Assembly (NCBI RefSeq): GCF_948472415.1
Contig: NZ_OX419519.1
Span: forward strand, 1,054,001 to 1,118,000
Source of the DNA: Kitasatospora fiedleri
GTDB taxonomy: Bacteria > Actinomycetota > Actinomycetes > Streptomycetales > Streptomycetaceae
Reading direction: 5' to 3'
DNA: 64,000 nt
In this document: positions 9,811-20,119 of the stretch, piece after piece
Layout of the letters: the number at the start of each line of letters is the position of its first letter
Position numbering within the stretch: position 1 is the first letter of the stretch
Notes under the pieces: generated by a model
The model's database searches: none
What the model was told of the DNA's origin: nothing
The model's input: only the letters and a program-made list of their open reading frames with translations
Position numbers and translations under genes: made by a program

Positions 9811-9872
9811 CCCGGGAACGTCCCGGGAACGTCCCGGGAACGTCCCGGGAACGTCCCGGGAACGTCCCGGGA
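9811..9872. repeat. Tandem 11-bp repeat, five and a half copies
   Basis: The unit CCCGGGAACGT is repeated perfectly at 9811, 9822, 9833, 9844 and 9855 with a partial sixth copy. Each GGGAACGTCCC register is a near-palindrome, so the block is also a ladder of imperfect dyads one helical turn apart. It lies about 160 bp upstream of the sigma-glucanase gene on the minus strand and is not coding in any convincing frame. Confidence 0.9.
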
Positions 9873-10108
9873 GCACCCCGCCGAGCGCCCCGAGGAACAG
9901 GAGGAGGACCGAGGATGGCACGCCGACCCCGCCGCCCCGCCTCCGGCACCCCTGAACCAGGCGGCCGGGCGGCCCCCACCGCCCGTCCGCCCCCACCCCT
10001 GCCGGCCCGGGCCCCACCCGGTCCCACCCCGGCCCGGCAGGGCACGCCGGGCACCGCGCCCTTCCCCCTGCACGGGGCGCGGTGCCCGGCTTCTCCGCGT
10101 TCGCGCCC

Positions 10109-10180
10109 GGTGCGATCGGCCCGGTCCGCCCGGTCGACGCGGTCAGCGCGGTCGGCGCGGTCCGCGCGATCGGCCCGGTC
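10109..10180. repeat. Degenerate 9-bp tandem repeat, eight copies
   Basis: Eight consecutive 9-mers of the type GGCCCGGTC / GACGCGGTC run from 10109 to 10180 between the beta-helix protein gene and the sigma-fusion gene. In one plus frame they read as Ala-Val/Pro-Val triplets, but no credible gene contains them. Confidence 0.7.
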
Positions 10181-10197
10181 CGCGGGACAAAAACGGT

Positions 10198-10234
10198 GGC
10201 GGCCACCGCCCCGGGCATGGGGACGGTGGCCGCC
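10198..10234 (-). terminator. Hairpin terminator after the CBM32/beta-helix gene
   Basis: Perfect 11-bp stem GGCGGCCACCG / CGGTGGCCGCC with a 15-nt loop, starting 27 bp beyond the stop codon at 10261 of the minus-strand gene. On the minus-strand transcript it is followed by a T-run (AAAA at 10189-10192 on plus), which supports intrinsic termination. Confidence 0.6.
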
Positions 10235-10260
10235 GGTTCCGTACTGGCCGTGGTTTCCGG

Positions 10261-12869
<2,609 letters not shown>

Positions 12870-12917
12870 GGCTCCTCCTGCTGTGAGCGGTGGGTGGGGT
12901 GGGGTGGGGAAAACAGC

Positions 12918-12931
12918 GGAGAGCGCTCTCC
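12918..12931. promoter_or_regulatory. Palindromic operator, copy 1
   Basis: Perfect 14-bp palindrome GGAGAGCGCTCTCC, 49 bp upstream of the start of the CBM32/beta-helix gene. The central GAGCGCTC is the core of LacI-family sites such as the Streptomyces CebR box, which controls polysaccharide use. No lacI-type gene lies in this window. Confidence 0.6.
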
Positions 12932-13093
12932 AGGCGGAGTGTCACGCCAGGATGCACCGGGCGTCAAGCCTGCCGTGGGGGTGGCTTGAAACCTCGGCTT
13001 CACCTGGGGGAAACGCCGCCGCATCAGGTTAGTTCATGGCGAGAGAAAAGTAGAGACCCTGACGCCAACATCTCGATTTCCCGGGATCACGCC

Positions 13094-13107
13094 GGAGAGC
13101 GCTCTCC
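13094..13107. promoter_or_regulatory. Palindromic operator, copy 2
   Basis: Second perfect copy of GGAGAGCGCTCTCC, 176 bp (centre to centre) from the first, in the same intergenic region between the secreted hydrolase and the antiporter genes. Two identical copies could allow looping or shared control of both directions. Confidence 0.55.
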
Positions 13108-13172
13108 CATATCGCGGTTCGGGGAGCTCCACTGGAGCCGACGCCCCGCCCCGGCCCGCCACCGACCGGGAC

Positions 13173-13237
13173 CGGACGGGAGACCCGGTCCCAGGCCGAA
13201 CGGGAGACCCGGCCCGGACCGGACGGGAGACCCGGCG
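13173..13237 (+). repeat. Three direct repeats ahead of the antiporter operon
   Basis: The sequence ACGGGAGACCCGG occurs at about 13175, 13200 and 13223, spaced 25 and 23 bp, each holding the partly self-complementary CGGGAGACCCGG. The block is upstream of the khtT-like gene; function unknown. Confidence 0.6.
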
Positions 13238-13274
13238 TGGGGAAGGTCACCCTCTTGGGAATACCTTTACCTTT

Positions 13275-13316
13275 GGTGGGCCCTTACGATCTCGGGCCCA
13301 CCTCTGAAAGGGTGGG
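13275..13316 (+). promoter_or_regulatory. Two mutually exclusive hairpins in the khtT-like leader
   Basis: GGTGGGCCC at 13275-13283 pairs perfectly with GGGCCCACC at 13294-13302. The CCCACC of that second arm can instead pair with GGTGGG at 13311-13316. The alternative pairing lies 28 bp before the coding start, the layout of an attenuator or riboswitch expression platform. I do not recognise a known aptamer. Confidence 0.4.
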
Positions 13317-13344
13317 ACGACCGCCCCGACCTGCACCCGAAGGA

Positions 13345-13835
13345 ATGCACCGTGCCCGTCTCGCGCATGCAATCGACCCGCTGCCCGGCATCGGCGTGCG
13401 GTACGACCTGACCACCCGAGAACGCCAACACGTCTCGGTCATCGCCCACCGCGACGGCACCCGCACCGTCAACACCTACCGGCGCGAGGACCCGGACGCC
13501 TGCGCCCACTCCCTGCACCTGACGGAGGGTGAGAGCGCCGCGCTCATCGACGCGCTCACCCCCACCCACCACAGCCCCAACCTGCTGCACACCTCCGGCC
13601 TCGGCCTGGTCGCCGAACGCGTCGAACTGACCGGCTCCTCGCACTGGAACGGACGCGCCTCGGCGAGACCCGGATGCGCACCGAGACCGGCGTCTCCATC
13701 GTCGCCGTCCTGCGCCGCACCGGCGCCGTCCCCTCCCCCACCCCGGACTTCCGGCTGGCCGGCGGGGACACCCTCATCCTGATCGGCACCCGCGAAGGCG
13801 TGGACGCCGCCGCCGTGATCCTCGGAAGGGAGTGA
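13345..13835 (+). CDS. KhtT-like regulatory subunit of cation:proton antiporter (TrkA-C domain), frameshifted
   Basis: Small cytoplasmic regulator that gates the adjacent CPA2 antiporter by ligand binding to its TrkA-C (RCK-C) domain. Visible are DPLPGIGVRYDLTTRERQ at the N terminus and, after a frame change near 13,660, TGVSIVAVLRRTGAVPSPTP and FRLAGGDTLILIGTREGVD, the hallmark of RCK-C domains. The start is uncertain: ATG 13345 is in frame but its GAAGGA site is too close; a GTG at 13352 has better spacing but would need another frame correction. The stop is 4 bp before the antiporter start, so the two are co-transcribed. Confidence 0.75.
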
Positions 13836-13839
13836 ACGC

Positions 13840-15054
13840 TTGCACACCGCCACCGTCTTCATCGAACTCGGCGCGATCATCCTCACCCTGGGGCTGCTCG
13901 GCCGAATAGGCTCCCGCTACGGTCTCTCCCCCATCCCGCTCTACCTGCTCGGCGGCCTCGCCTTCGGCCACGGCGGCCTGCTCCCGCTCAGCGCCAGCGA
14001 GGAGTTCGTCGCCACCGGCGCCGAGATCGGCGTCATCCTGCTGCTGCTGATGCTCGGCCTCGAGTACACCGCCGCCGACCTGGTCACCAACCTCAAGAGC
14101 CAGTACCCCGCCGGACTGGTCGACTTCGTCTTCAACGCCCTGCCCGGCGCCGCGATGGCCCTGCTGCTCGGCTGGGGCCCGGTGGCCGCCGTGGTGCTGG
14201 CCGGCGTCACCTGGATCTCCTCCTCCGGCGTCATCGCCAAGGTCCTCGGCGACCTCGGCCGGCTCGGCAACCGCGAAACCCCGGTCATCCTCAGCATCCT
14301 GGTCCTCGAGGACCTCGCCATGGCCGTCTACCTGCCCATCCTCACCGCCCTGCTGGCCGGGGCCGGACTCCTGGTCGGCAGCGTCACCCTCGCCATCGCC
14401 CTGGCCACCGCCGGCGCCGTCCTGTTCGTCGCCCTGCGCTACGGACGGCTCATCTCCCGCTTCGTCTCCCACGACGACCCGAGAAACTGCTCCTCGTCGT
14501 CCTCGGCCTGACCCTGCTGGTCGCCGGCATCGCCCAGAAACTCCAAGTCTCGGCCGCCGTCGGCGCGTTCCTCGTCGGCATCGCCCTGTCCGGCGAAGCC
14601 GCCGAGGGGCCCACACCCTGCTCAGCCCGCTGCGCGACCTGTTCGCGGCCGTCTTCTTCGTCTTCTTCGGCCTCAACACCAACCCCGCCAGCATCCCGCC
14701 CGTCCTGCTGCCCGCCCTCGCCCTGGCCCTCACCACCGCCCTCACCAAGATCGCCACCGGCTACTGGGCCGCCCGCCGGGCCGGCATCGCCACCAAGGGC
14801 CGCTGGCGCGCCGGCGGCGCACTGGTCGCCCGCGCGAGTTCTCCATCGTCATCGCCGGACTCGCCGTCACCGCCGGCATCGAACCCTCCCTCGGCCCGCT
14901 CGCCACCGCCTACGTCCTGCTCCTCGTCATCATCGGTCCCCTCGCCGCCCGCTGGACCGAACCCCTCGCCGCCCGCCTCACCCGCCGCGATCGGACCGCC
15001 ACGACCGAACCCCACCCCCACCCCGAAACCGAAGAACCCGGCATCCGGGTCTGA
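13840..15054 (+). CDS. KhtU-like CPA2 cation:proton antiporter, three frameshifts
   Basis: Integral membrane antiporter expected to exchange K+ (or Na+) for H+. The TTG start at 13840 follows a GGAAGGGAG site. Helices with GLSPIPLYLLGGLAFG, GAEIGVILLLLMLGLEY, VTWISSSGVIAKVLGD and NRETPVILSILVLEDLAMA are typical CPA2 elements. Frame changes near 14,485, 14,605 and 14,832 are needed to read on through LQVSAAVGAFLVGIALSG, FFVFFGLNTNPASIPP and EFSIVIAGLAVTAGI to GIRV-stop at 15054. All conserved parts are present once corrected, which favours sequence indels over an old pseudogene. The two-gene operon with the KhtT-like subunit is a common actinobacterial arrangement. Confidence 0.78.
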
Positions 15055-15180
15055 CCACCCGCGCCGCCGACGGCCACGTGCCGCCGCCCGCCCGCCGCCC
15101 GCCGCCCGAAGGGGCCGCGGGCGGTCGGCGTCTGACGTCCCGTCGGCACCCACCGCCCCCGACGGCCCGCCCGCTGGGCC

Positions 15181-15217
15181 GAGTTCGGCGACCGCCACCC
15201 TGGCCCGAGCACAGCGC
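15181..15217. repeat. Duplicated fragment of the methyltransferase 3' end (left copy)
   Basis: GAGTTCGGCGACCGCCACCC and the following 17 bases match 20126-20161, the last codons (RVAVAEL) of the SAM methyltransferase on the minus strand, with one indel and few substitutions. It lies just outside the left inverted repeat of the Tn3-like unit, in the same orientation as the other copy. Confidence 0.7.
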
Positions 15218-15247
15218 GACGCGCCCCCACCGGAACCCCCCGGCACC

Positions 15248-15287
15248 GGGGGTTGAGGAACATCGGAACGAAAACCGGCGCCAAGCC
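15248..15287 (+). repeat. Left terminal inverted repeat of Tn3-like unit
   Basis: Starts with GGGGGTTGAGGAACATCGG, length about 38-40 bp as usual for Tn3-family ends; preceded by the target duplicate GCACC. The transposase fragment starts about 90 bp further in. Confidence 0.85.
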
Positions 15288-15375
15288 CTCCGTGCTCTTC
15301 GGAGCCCGTTGACCTGCGGTTCCGTGGTGGTTGAACCTTCGGCAGTCGTGTTGATCAACTGCCTGGAGGTCCGGG

Positions 15376-16030
15376 GTGCCGGTCGAGTTTCCGACGGATG
15401 AGCAGGCCGCGGGGTACGCGGCGTTCCGAGGGGCGTCGGCCCGCGCGGAGCTGGAGCGGTTCTTCTTCCTGGACGACGCGAACCGGGAGCTGGTGGAGTC
15501 GAAGCGGCGCTCGCACAACCGGCTGGGCTTCGCCGCTCAGCTGACGACGGTGCGCTACCTCGGGGCGTTCCTGGACGACCCGACCGACGTACCGGTGGAG
15601 GTCGCGGACTACCTGGCCGAGCAGCTGGACATCGAGGACGCCTCGGTGCTGGAGGCGCACGGCGAGCGGGAGAACACCCGGCTCGACCACGTGCGTGAGC
15701 TGCGGCGGCTGTTGGAGTACCGGGAGTTCGCCGAGGTCGAGCCGGAGCTGCGGGCGTGGGTGGACGCGCGGGCCTGGACGACCGGGGAGGGGCCGAAGGC
15801 GCTGTTCGACGCCGCGGTGGGGTGGCTGCGCGAGCGGAGGGTGCTGCTGCCGGGGGTGACGACGCCGGCCCGGCTGGTGGCGTCGGTGCGGGAGACGGCG
15901 AACCAGCGGCTGTGGGAGACGCTGCACGGCCTGCTGACGGCCTGCTGACGTCCGGCCGGCGGGCGGTGCTGGACGAGTTGCCGGCGGTGCCGGCCGGGGC
16001 GCGGGTCTCGGAGCTGGACGGCTGCGGCAC
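15376..16030 (+). pseudogene. tnpA: Tn3-family transposase N-terminal fragment 1 (DUF4158)
   Basis: GTG at 15376 after a GGAGG site opens a 190-residue frame with ELERFFFLDD, NRLGFAAQLTTVRYLG and DVPVEVADYLAEQL, the DUF4158 DNA-binding region of Tn3-family transposases (full length about 1000 residues). After the stop at 15946 the homology continues one frame over (RRAVLDELPAVPAGARVSEL) and ends abruptly near 16,030. The catalytic domain is absent. Beyond the break, minus-strand sequence belongs to the PadR partner gene, so this end results from a deletion or recombination. Confidence 0.85.
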
Positions 16031-16093
16031 GGGCCGGTGCGGGTGTCGGGCCCGCCGGAGAAGCCAGGCGTTCAGGGGGTGCTTCGAGGTCAT
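16030..16093 (-). pseudogene. Truncated PadR-partner gene, 5' remnant
   Basis: ATG 16093 with an AGGAGG site starts MTSKHPLNAWLLRRAR, placed directly after (and overlapping) the PadR gene, where actinobacterial PadR operons usually encode a membrane protein or transporter. Only about 20 codons remain before the transposase fragment replaces it. What the gene encoded cannot be told. Confidence 0.5.
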
Positions 16094-16434
16094 GCCGAGC
16101 CTCCTGCGGAATGGGTCCGGGTGCCGCCAGGCGGCGGTCCGCCTCGCGCAGGGCGGAGCGCAGACGGTCGGCCTCGGTCCTGAGCGACTGTTCTCCGTCC
16201 GGGGTGAGGGTGAACACGCGTCGGGGCGTCCGTCCACCGTCTCCTCGCGCTCGACGCGGATCAGCCCCTCGGCCAGCAGGCAGCAGGCAGCAGGCGGCCA
16301 AGGGTGCCGTAGAGACTGCCTGCGCCCAGTCGCACCCGACCGTCGGAGATCGCGGCGACCTCGTCCCCGAGCGCGTAGCCGTGGCGCGGCCGGTCGGCGA
16401 GCGCGGTGAGGAGGAGGAAGGTCGGCTCCTGCAT
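16090..16434 (-). CDS. PadR-family transcriptional regulator, frameshifted
   Basis: ATG 16434 starts MQEPTFLLLTALADRPRHGY, the canonical PadR winged-helix N terminus, followed by VRLGAGSLYGTLGRL (recognition helix and wing). The frame breaks near 16,290 inside a short GCAGCAG repeat, then continues with GRTPRRVFTLTPDGEQSLRT and the C-terminal dimerisation helix. PadR proteins are dimeric repressors that respond to small molecules and often control an adjacent transporter. Its partner gene is cut off by the transposase remnant. A perfect dyad 33 bp upstream probably serves as its own operator. Confidence 0.75.
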
Positions 16435-16466
16435 GGAGCGTTTGTTCTTCACCCGGCGCACCGCAG

Positions 16467-16479
16467 TACGGTCACCGTA
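16467..16479. promoter_or_regulatory. Dyad upstream of padR
   Basis: Perfect 13-bp palindrome TACGGTCACCGTA centred on 16473, 33 bp before the PadR start codon and in the shared region with the plus-strand sigma gene. Likely autoregulatory site (inference from position). Confidence 0.45.
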
Positions 16480-16715
16480 GTATCCGGCAAGAGGCGCCCC
16501 CCGTTCTTCTCGGCCGACTGCGGGCCGCCCGCCCGGCGGCCCTCCGCTTCGCCGGGCCCCGCCCGCACCCCGGGCGGCAGCGGCGCGAGGTCCTGGGGCA
16601 CCCTTCCGTCCCGGCTGTGATTCACGTCACTTCCAGCGGCTCGGTGCAGCACCCGGCCCCGTTCCGCCGTCATGGGGGCAGTGATCGGGACGGGACGAGG
16701 AGAGGAGGTCGGCGG

Positions 16716-17266
16716 GTGAGGTTTCGCAGGAGCGGTCCGGGCATCGGATTCACGGAGTTCGTCGCACAGCGGTCGGGAGAGTTGTTCCGCGCCGCGTATG
16801 CGCTGACCGGTGACGTGCACGTGGCCGAGGATCTGGTGCAGGAGGCGCTGGAGCGGGCGTGCCGACAGTGGCGGAAGGTCGCGGTGGCGGACTCGCCGGA
16901 GGCGTACGTGCGCAAAGTGCTGGTCAAACCTGGCCAAACGACCGCTGGCGGCGGCTGTCGCGCCGGGGCGAGCGCCCCGGGCTGTCGGGGGTGCCCGAGA
17001 CGGCCGACCCCCGGGACCGGTTCGGGCAGGTGGATCTGCGCGCGGAACTGATCGAGGCACTGCTCGGGCTGCCGATGGGCATGCGCAGCGTGGTGGTCCT
17101 GTACTACCTGCACGATCTGGACGTCCGGCAGATCGCCGACGTCCTGGACATCTCTCCGAGTGCGGTGAGGTCCCAGCTCGCCCGCGGCCTGGCCAAGCTG
17201 CGCGATTCCGTATCGGGCGCCCAGGCGCCGCACACGCCGTCGGCCGCTTTCGGAGGTACGAAGTGA
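16716..17266 (+). CDS. ECF sigma factor (SigE-like group), two single-base insertions
   Basis: GTG 16716 follows GAGGAGAGGAGG. The protein has sigma region 2 (GFTEFVAQRSGELFRAAYAL, VAEDLVQEALERACRQW) and region 4 (LRAELIEALLGLPMGMRSVV, DVRQIADVLDISPSAVRSQL). Between them, at 16925-16940, two AAA runs stand where the family sequence VLVNLANDRWRRL needs AA. These two extra As within 13 bp shift the frame by two and then the rest reads normally to the stop at 17266. Either the sequence has two errors or the gene is dead. It overlaps the next gene by 4 bp (GTGA), as usual for sigma/anti-sigma-like pairs, and it is cargo of the Tn3-like unit. Confidence 0.75.
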
Positions 17267-17842
17267 GGAACACGTCGTCAGGACCGGCCCCCGTTCGAGC
17301 CCGGCCTCGAAGCCGAGCTGCGTGCCGCGGTGGCCTCCTTCGCCGACGGGCCGACGGCGCCGGTCGTCGACGCGGCCGCGATCGAGCGAGCCGTCAGCCG
17401 CAGCCGCACCCGCCGGGCGCTCCTCGGCACCGCTGCGGCGTGCTGCGTGCTGGCGTGCGCCACGGTGGGGTTCTTCGCGCTGAAGCCCGTGCCGCCCGCG
17501 CCCGGTTGCCTCCCGTCCCTGTCCCCACCGGCGAACGGGGCGTGCACCCCGCTCGCCACCGGCACCCCCAGGAGCGGAAGCGCCGATGCGACTCCGACAC
17601 AGGAGCAGGAGCAGACCGCGGGAGGGGGCATCGCGCTGCCCGACCTGGCCGGCATGCCGGTCGAACAGGCCGGAAGTCTGCTGCGCGGACTCGGACTGAG
17701 CTGCACGATCATGCGGCACACGGACTGGAACGCTCCCGCCGGGCAGGTGATCAGCAGTCAGCCCCGGGGCGGCGCAGAACCGGTGGCACCGGGCTCGTCC
17801 GTCCTCCTGCTGGTCTCGACGGGCAAACCCGGCGGAACCTGA
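17263..17842 (+). CDS. Single-pass membrane protein with PASTA domain, partner of ECF sigma, frameshifted
   Basis: GTG 17263 overlaps the sigma stop. After a frame change in the C-run near 17,285 the protein has a cytoplasmic part (EAELRAAVASFADGPTAPV), one membrane helix (RRALLGTAAACCVLACATV, about 45-68) and an extracytoplasmic PASTA domain (LPDLAGMPVEQAGSLLRGLG to VLLLVSTGK). PASTA domains sense cell-wall muropeptides. In this position it could act as an anti-sigma or signal input protein, although I see no zinc-binding anti-sigma motif. Confidence 0.6.
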
Positions 17843-18160
17843 TCGACCGGGCCCTTCGGCCCGCGCACCGGCCGAGTGACCCAGGGGCCGGTGCCGGGCA
17901 GTCCGTCGACCGCGGCGCACCGGCTGGATGCCCGCCCCTCCGGGCCGCTGCTGGACTTTTCCGAGGGGCGCATGCGGGGAGGGGAGCGGGGGGCTCCTGC
18001 CGGTGGGGCGCAGGGCCGTGGCGTCGGCGGAGCATGCGCGCACAGACGCTCCGCCCGTGCGCGGCCGACCGCCGACTCCCCGTCCCGGCCGCGCCATGGC
18101 CTCGTCACGGTCCAGCGACAACGGCACCGCCATACCCTCGCTGCTGACACCGTGTCAGTC

Positions 18161-18622
18161 ATGAGACTCCGACTTCTCACGGTCGGCCTGACCGCCGCCG
18201 CACTCCTCACCCTGACCGCCTGCGACGACGACGGCAGCGGCAGCGCCTCCGCCACCAGCAGCGCCCCCGTCGCGCCCCCACCCGCCACCACCAGCGCGGC
18301 CCCGGCCGGCAGCGCCGCCTCCCCGGCATCCAGCGCACCGACCGCCGCCGGCGCACCGGCCATCGGCAGCGTCCCGTCGCCCAACGTCGCCCGGACCGCA
18401 GGGCTGATCGCCGCCCTTGAGGCCGTCGACCCCGCCCTCGCCGCCGACCAGGCCAAGGCCATCGGCAAGGCCCTCGACGTCTGCCAGGAGATCAAGGCCG
18501 GAAAGGACGACACCACCCTCGCCGACAACGCCGCGCAGCGCTTCAGCGGCGGCAGCGTCACCCTCACCCCCGAGCAGGGAGCCGTCATCGTCGCCGCGGT
18601 GAAGGCGTCCTTCTGCCCCTGA
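18161..18622 (+). CDS. Secreted lipoprotein, unknown function
   Basis: ATG 18161 starts a lipoprotein signal peptide, MRLRLLTVGLTAAALLTLTAC, with the lipobox Cys at residue 21. A Ser/Ala/Pro-rich linker (about 22-75) leads to an alpha-helical domain (ARTAGLIAALEAVDPALAAD, VCQEIKAGKDDTTLADNAAQ) with two further Cys that may form a disulfide. The domain resembles DUF732-type mycobacterial/actinobacterial secreted domains, but this is a weak match by eye. It is the last gene of the cargo region before the second transposase fragment. Confidence 0.6.
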   Translation: MRLRLLTVGLTAAALLTLTACDDDGSGSASATSSAPVAPPPATTSAAPAGSAASPASSAPTAAGAPAIGSVPSPNVARTAGLIAALEAVDPALAADQAKAIGKALDVCQEIKAGKDDTTLADNAAQRFSGGSVTLTPEQGAVIVAAVKASFCP

Positions 18623-18763
18623 CCGCCCGACACCGACGAGCCTTCGGGGGTGTCCCTATGAGTAGGTGTGCATCGTGACCTGCCACTTCACGATGCACAC
18701 CACTCAAAGGCGCGCCGCGGTCCGCCGGCGCGGGGATGGCCCCTTGTCCGGCAGCAGCACGGC

Positions 18764-19080
18764 CACTACGGCAGCCTGCTCCCCGCCTGCGCGGAGCTGG
18801 AGCGGTTCTTCTTCCTGGATGACGCGGACCGGGAGAAGGTGCAGGCGAAGCGGCGGGCGCACAACCGGCTGGGATTCGCGGTGCAGCTGACGACGGTGCG
18901 CTTCCTGGGGCGGTTCATGCCGGACCCGCGGCAGGTGCCGCACGAGGTGGCGGAGTACTCGGCCGAGCAGCCGGGAATCGAGGACGCCTCGGTGCTGGCG
19001 GAGTACGGAGAGCGGGACGGCACGGCCCACTCGCACGCCGGGGAGATCCAGCAGGACGGCGGCTGGCGGGACTTCGCCCA
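18764..19080 (+). pseudogene. tnpA: Tn3-family transposase N-terminal fragment 2
   Basis: Contains CAELERFFFLDDADREKVQA, NRLGFAVQLTTVRFLGRFM and VPHEVAEYSAEQPGIEDASV, the same DUF4158 region as the fragment at 15,376 but clearly divergent from it, so it comes from another element rather than a recent duplication. Both ends are degenerate and there is no good start. It ends at a block of 8-bp tandem repeats. Confidence 0.8.
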
Positions 19081-19125
19081 GCACCGCATCGATACGGCGA
19101 CGCACGTCCCGCACGTCCCGCAGGT

Positions 19126-19165
19126 CCAGGGGGTCAGGGGGTCAGGGGGTCAGGGGGTCAGGGGG
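19126..19165. repeat. 8-bp tandem repeat TCAGGGGG
   Basis: Four perfect copies (19134-19165) and one degenerate copy (19126-19133), at the broken end of the second transposase fragment. Two shorter CGCACGTCC repeats precede it. Probably slippage in decaying DNA. Confidence 0.75.
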
Positions 19166-19208
19166 CAACCGCACGACGTTCACGCTCCTCCGGCCAGCCT
19201 GTGGCCCG

Positions 19209-20040
19209 TCACCGGGTAGCCGGTGTCGGCGTGAAGGGCGGTGCACCGCGGGGCCTGGCCGTGAACCAGTTCACCAGCCCCGTCACCAGGACGAACAGCC
19301 CTGCCGGGGTGCGCGCTGGAGCGCACACCAGCGCGCACCGCTCCGCGCGCGGGTCAGCGGCGGGCGTCCCGGGTGCGAGCAGAGCGGTGACGTCCGCGAT
19401 GGCGTCCGCCGAGGGTTTGAAGTACCGGCGGACGTTCTCGACCTTCTTGTGCCGGGACTTGGCCATCAGCATCAGCTCGGAGGCGCCCTGCTCGCCGAGG
19501 TGGGTCAAGCCGGAGTGGCGGTACTCGTGCAGGTCCCAGCCGGTGCCCGGCCCGGCGTGCGCGGTGTGCTGGTCGAGCAGCGCGCGGGCCTGGCCGTAGG
19601 AGAGGCGGGCTGGGCCGGTGTCTGGGCAGACGTCCCGGGCTGAGAGCATCTTGCCGGGTCCGGGGCGGCGGTGGGTGACGAACACCGGCCCGCGGGTGCG
19701 GCCCTTGAGCAGGCGCGGCAGCAGCCGGGCGGTACCGGCGTCCCAGAACACCGTCTCCAGCACGTAGTCGGCGCGAACCGTGCCGCGCCGGCGCACCAGC
19801 CGGTCCAGGAGAGGACCGCGCCGCGGCGGGCGTTCCAGGTGTTCACCGCCGAGCTGCCCCAGAGGAGTTCCAGCGCCCCGCCGATCTCGTCGTCCGCGAC
19901 GGCGGCCAGCGGGCGGCCCTCGCCGAGGTGCTCGGCGGTCTTCTCGAGGGCGATGCCGTAGTTCCGGACGGTGTTCGGGTTGGTGAGCGGGTAGAGGAAG
20001 GCGTCGGCCGCCGTCCGGACGGTCAGCTGCCGACCAGCGG
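19209..20040 (-). pseudogene. Tyrosine recombinase/integrase, truncated and frameshifted
   Basis: Reading from 20,040: core-binding region [20 protein letters not shown] and [17 protein letters not shown], then a frame change near 19,800, then [31 protein letters not shown] (HxxR box) and [16 protein letters not shown] with the nucleophile Tyr. The N terminus runs into the right inverted repeat without a start codon. Some Tn3 relatives resolve cointegrates with a tyrosine recombinase, and the place next to the terminal repeat fits that role. Confidence 0.75.
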
Positions 20041-20047
20041 CGATCCG

Positions 20048-20087
20048 GGCTCAGCGCCGGTTTTCGTTCCGATGTTCCTCGACCCCC
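20048..20087 (-). repeat. Right terminal inverted repeat of Tn3-like unit
   Basis: Inverted copy of the left end, differing at position 7 (C for T) within the first 34 bp and then diverging. It is followed directly by the target duplicate GCACC at 20088-20092. Confidence 0.85.
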
Positions 20088-20119
20088 GCACCCCTCCCCT
20101 TCCCACTTCCTCCCACCCC

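Larger units (their letters stand above)
15248..20087. mobile_element. Tn3-like unit with inverted ends and 5-bp target duplication
   Basis: The left end (15248-15287) and right end (20048-20087, inverted) share GGGGGTYGAGGAACATCGG and continue through GAAAACCGGCGC with one mismatch in the first 34 bp. Both are flanked outside by GCACC (15243-15247 and 20088-20092), the 5-bp target duplication expected of Tn3-family transposition. Inside are two different N-terminal transposase fragments, a PadR locus, an ECF sigma/PASTA pair, a lipoprotein and a tyrosine recombinase remnant. No complete transposase is present, so the 4.84-kb unit cannot move by itself now. Confidence 0.8.

Noticed and set aside
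9811-9872. Reading the 11-bp repeats as a row of ECF promoters because each contains GGAAC.
   Set aside because: Spacings between GGAAC and the next CGTC-like -10 are multiples of 11 minus a few, not the 16-17 bp such promoters need, and they face away from the sigma-fusion gene.
13275-13316. Known ydaO (c-di-AMP) riboswitch before the antiporter genes.
   Set aside because: I cannot see the conserved ydaO core; only alternative hairpins are supported.
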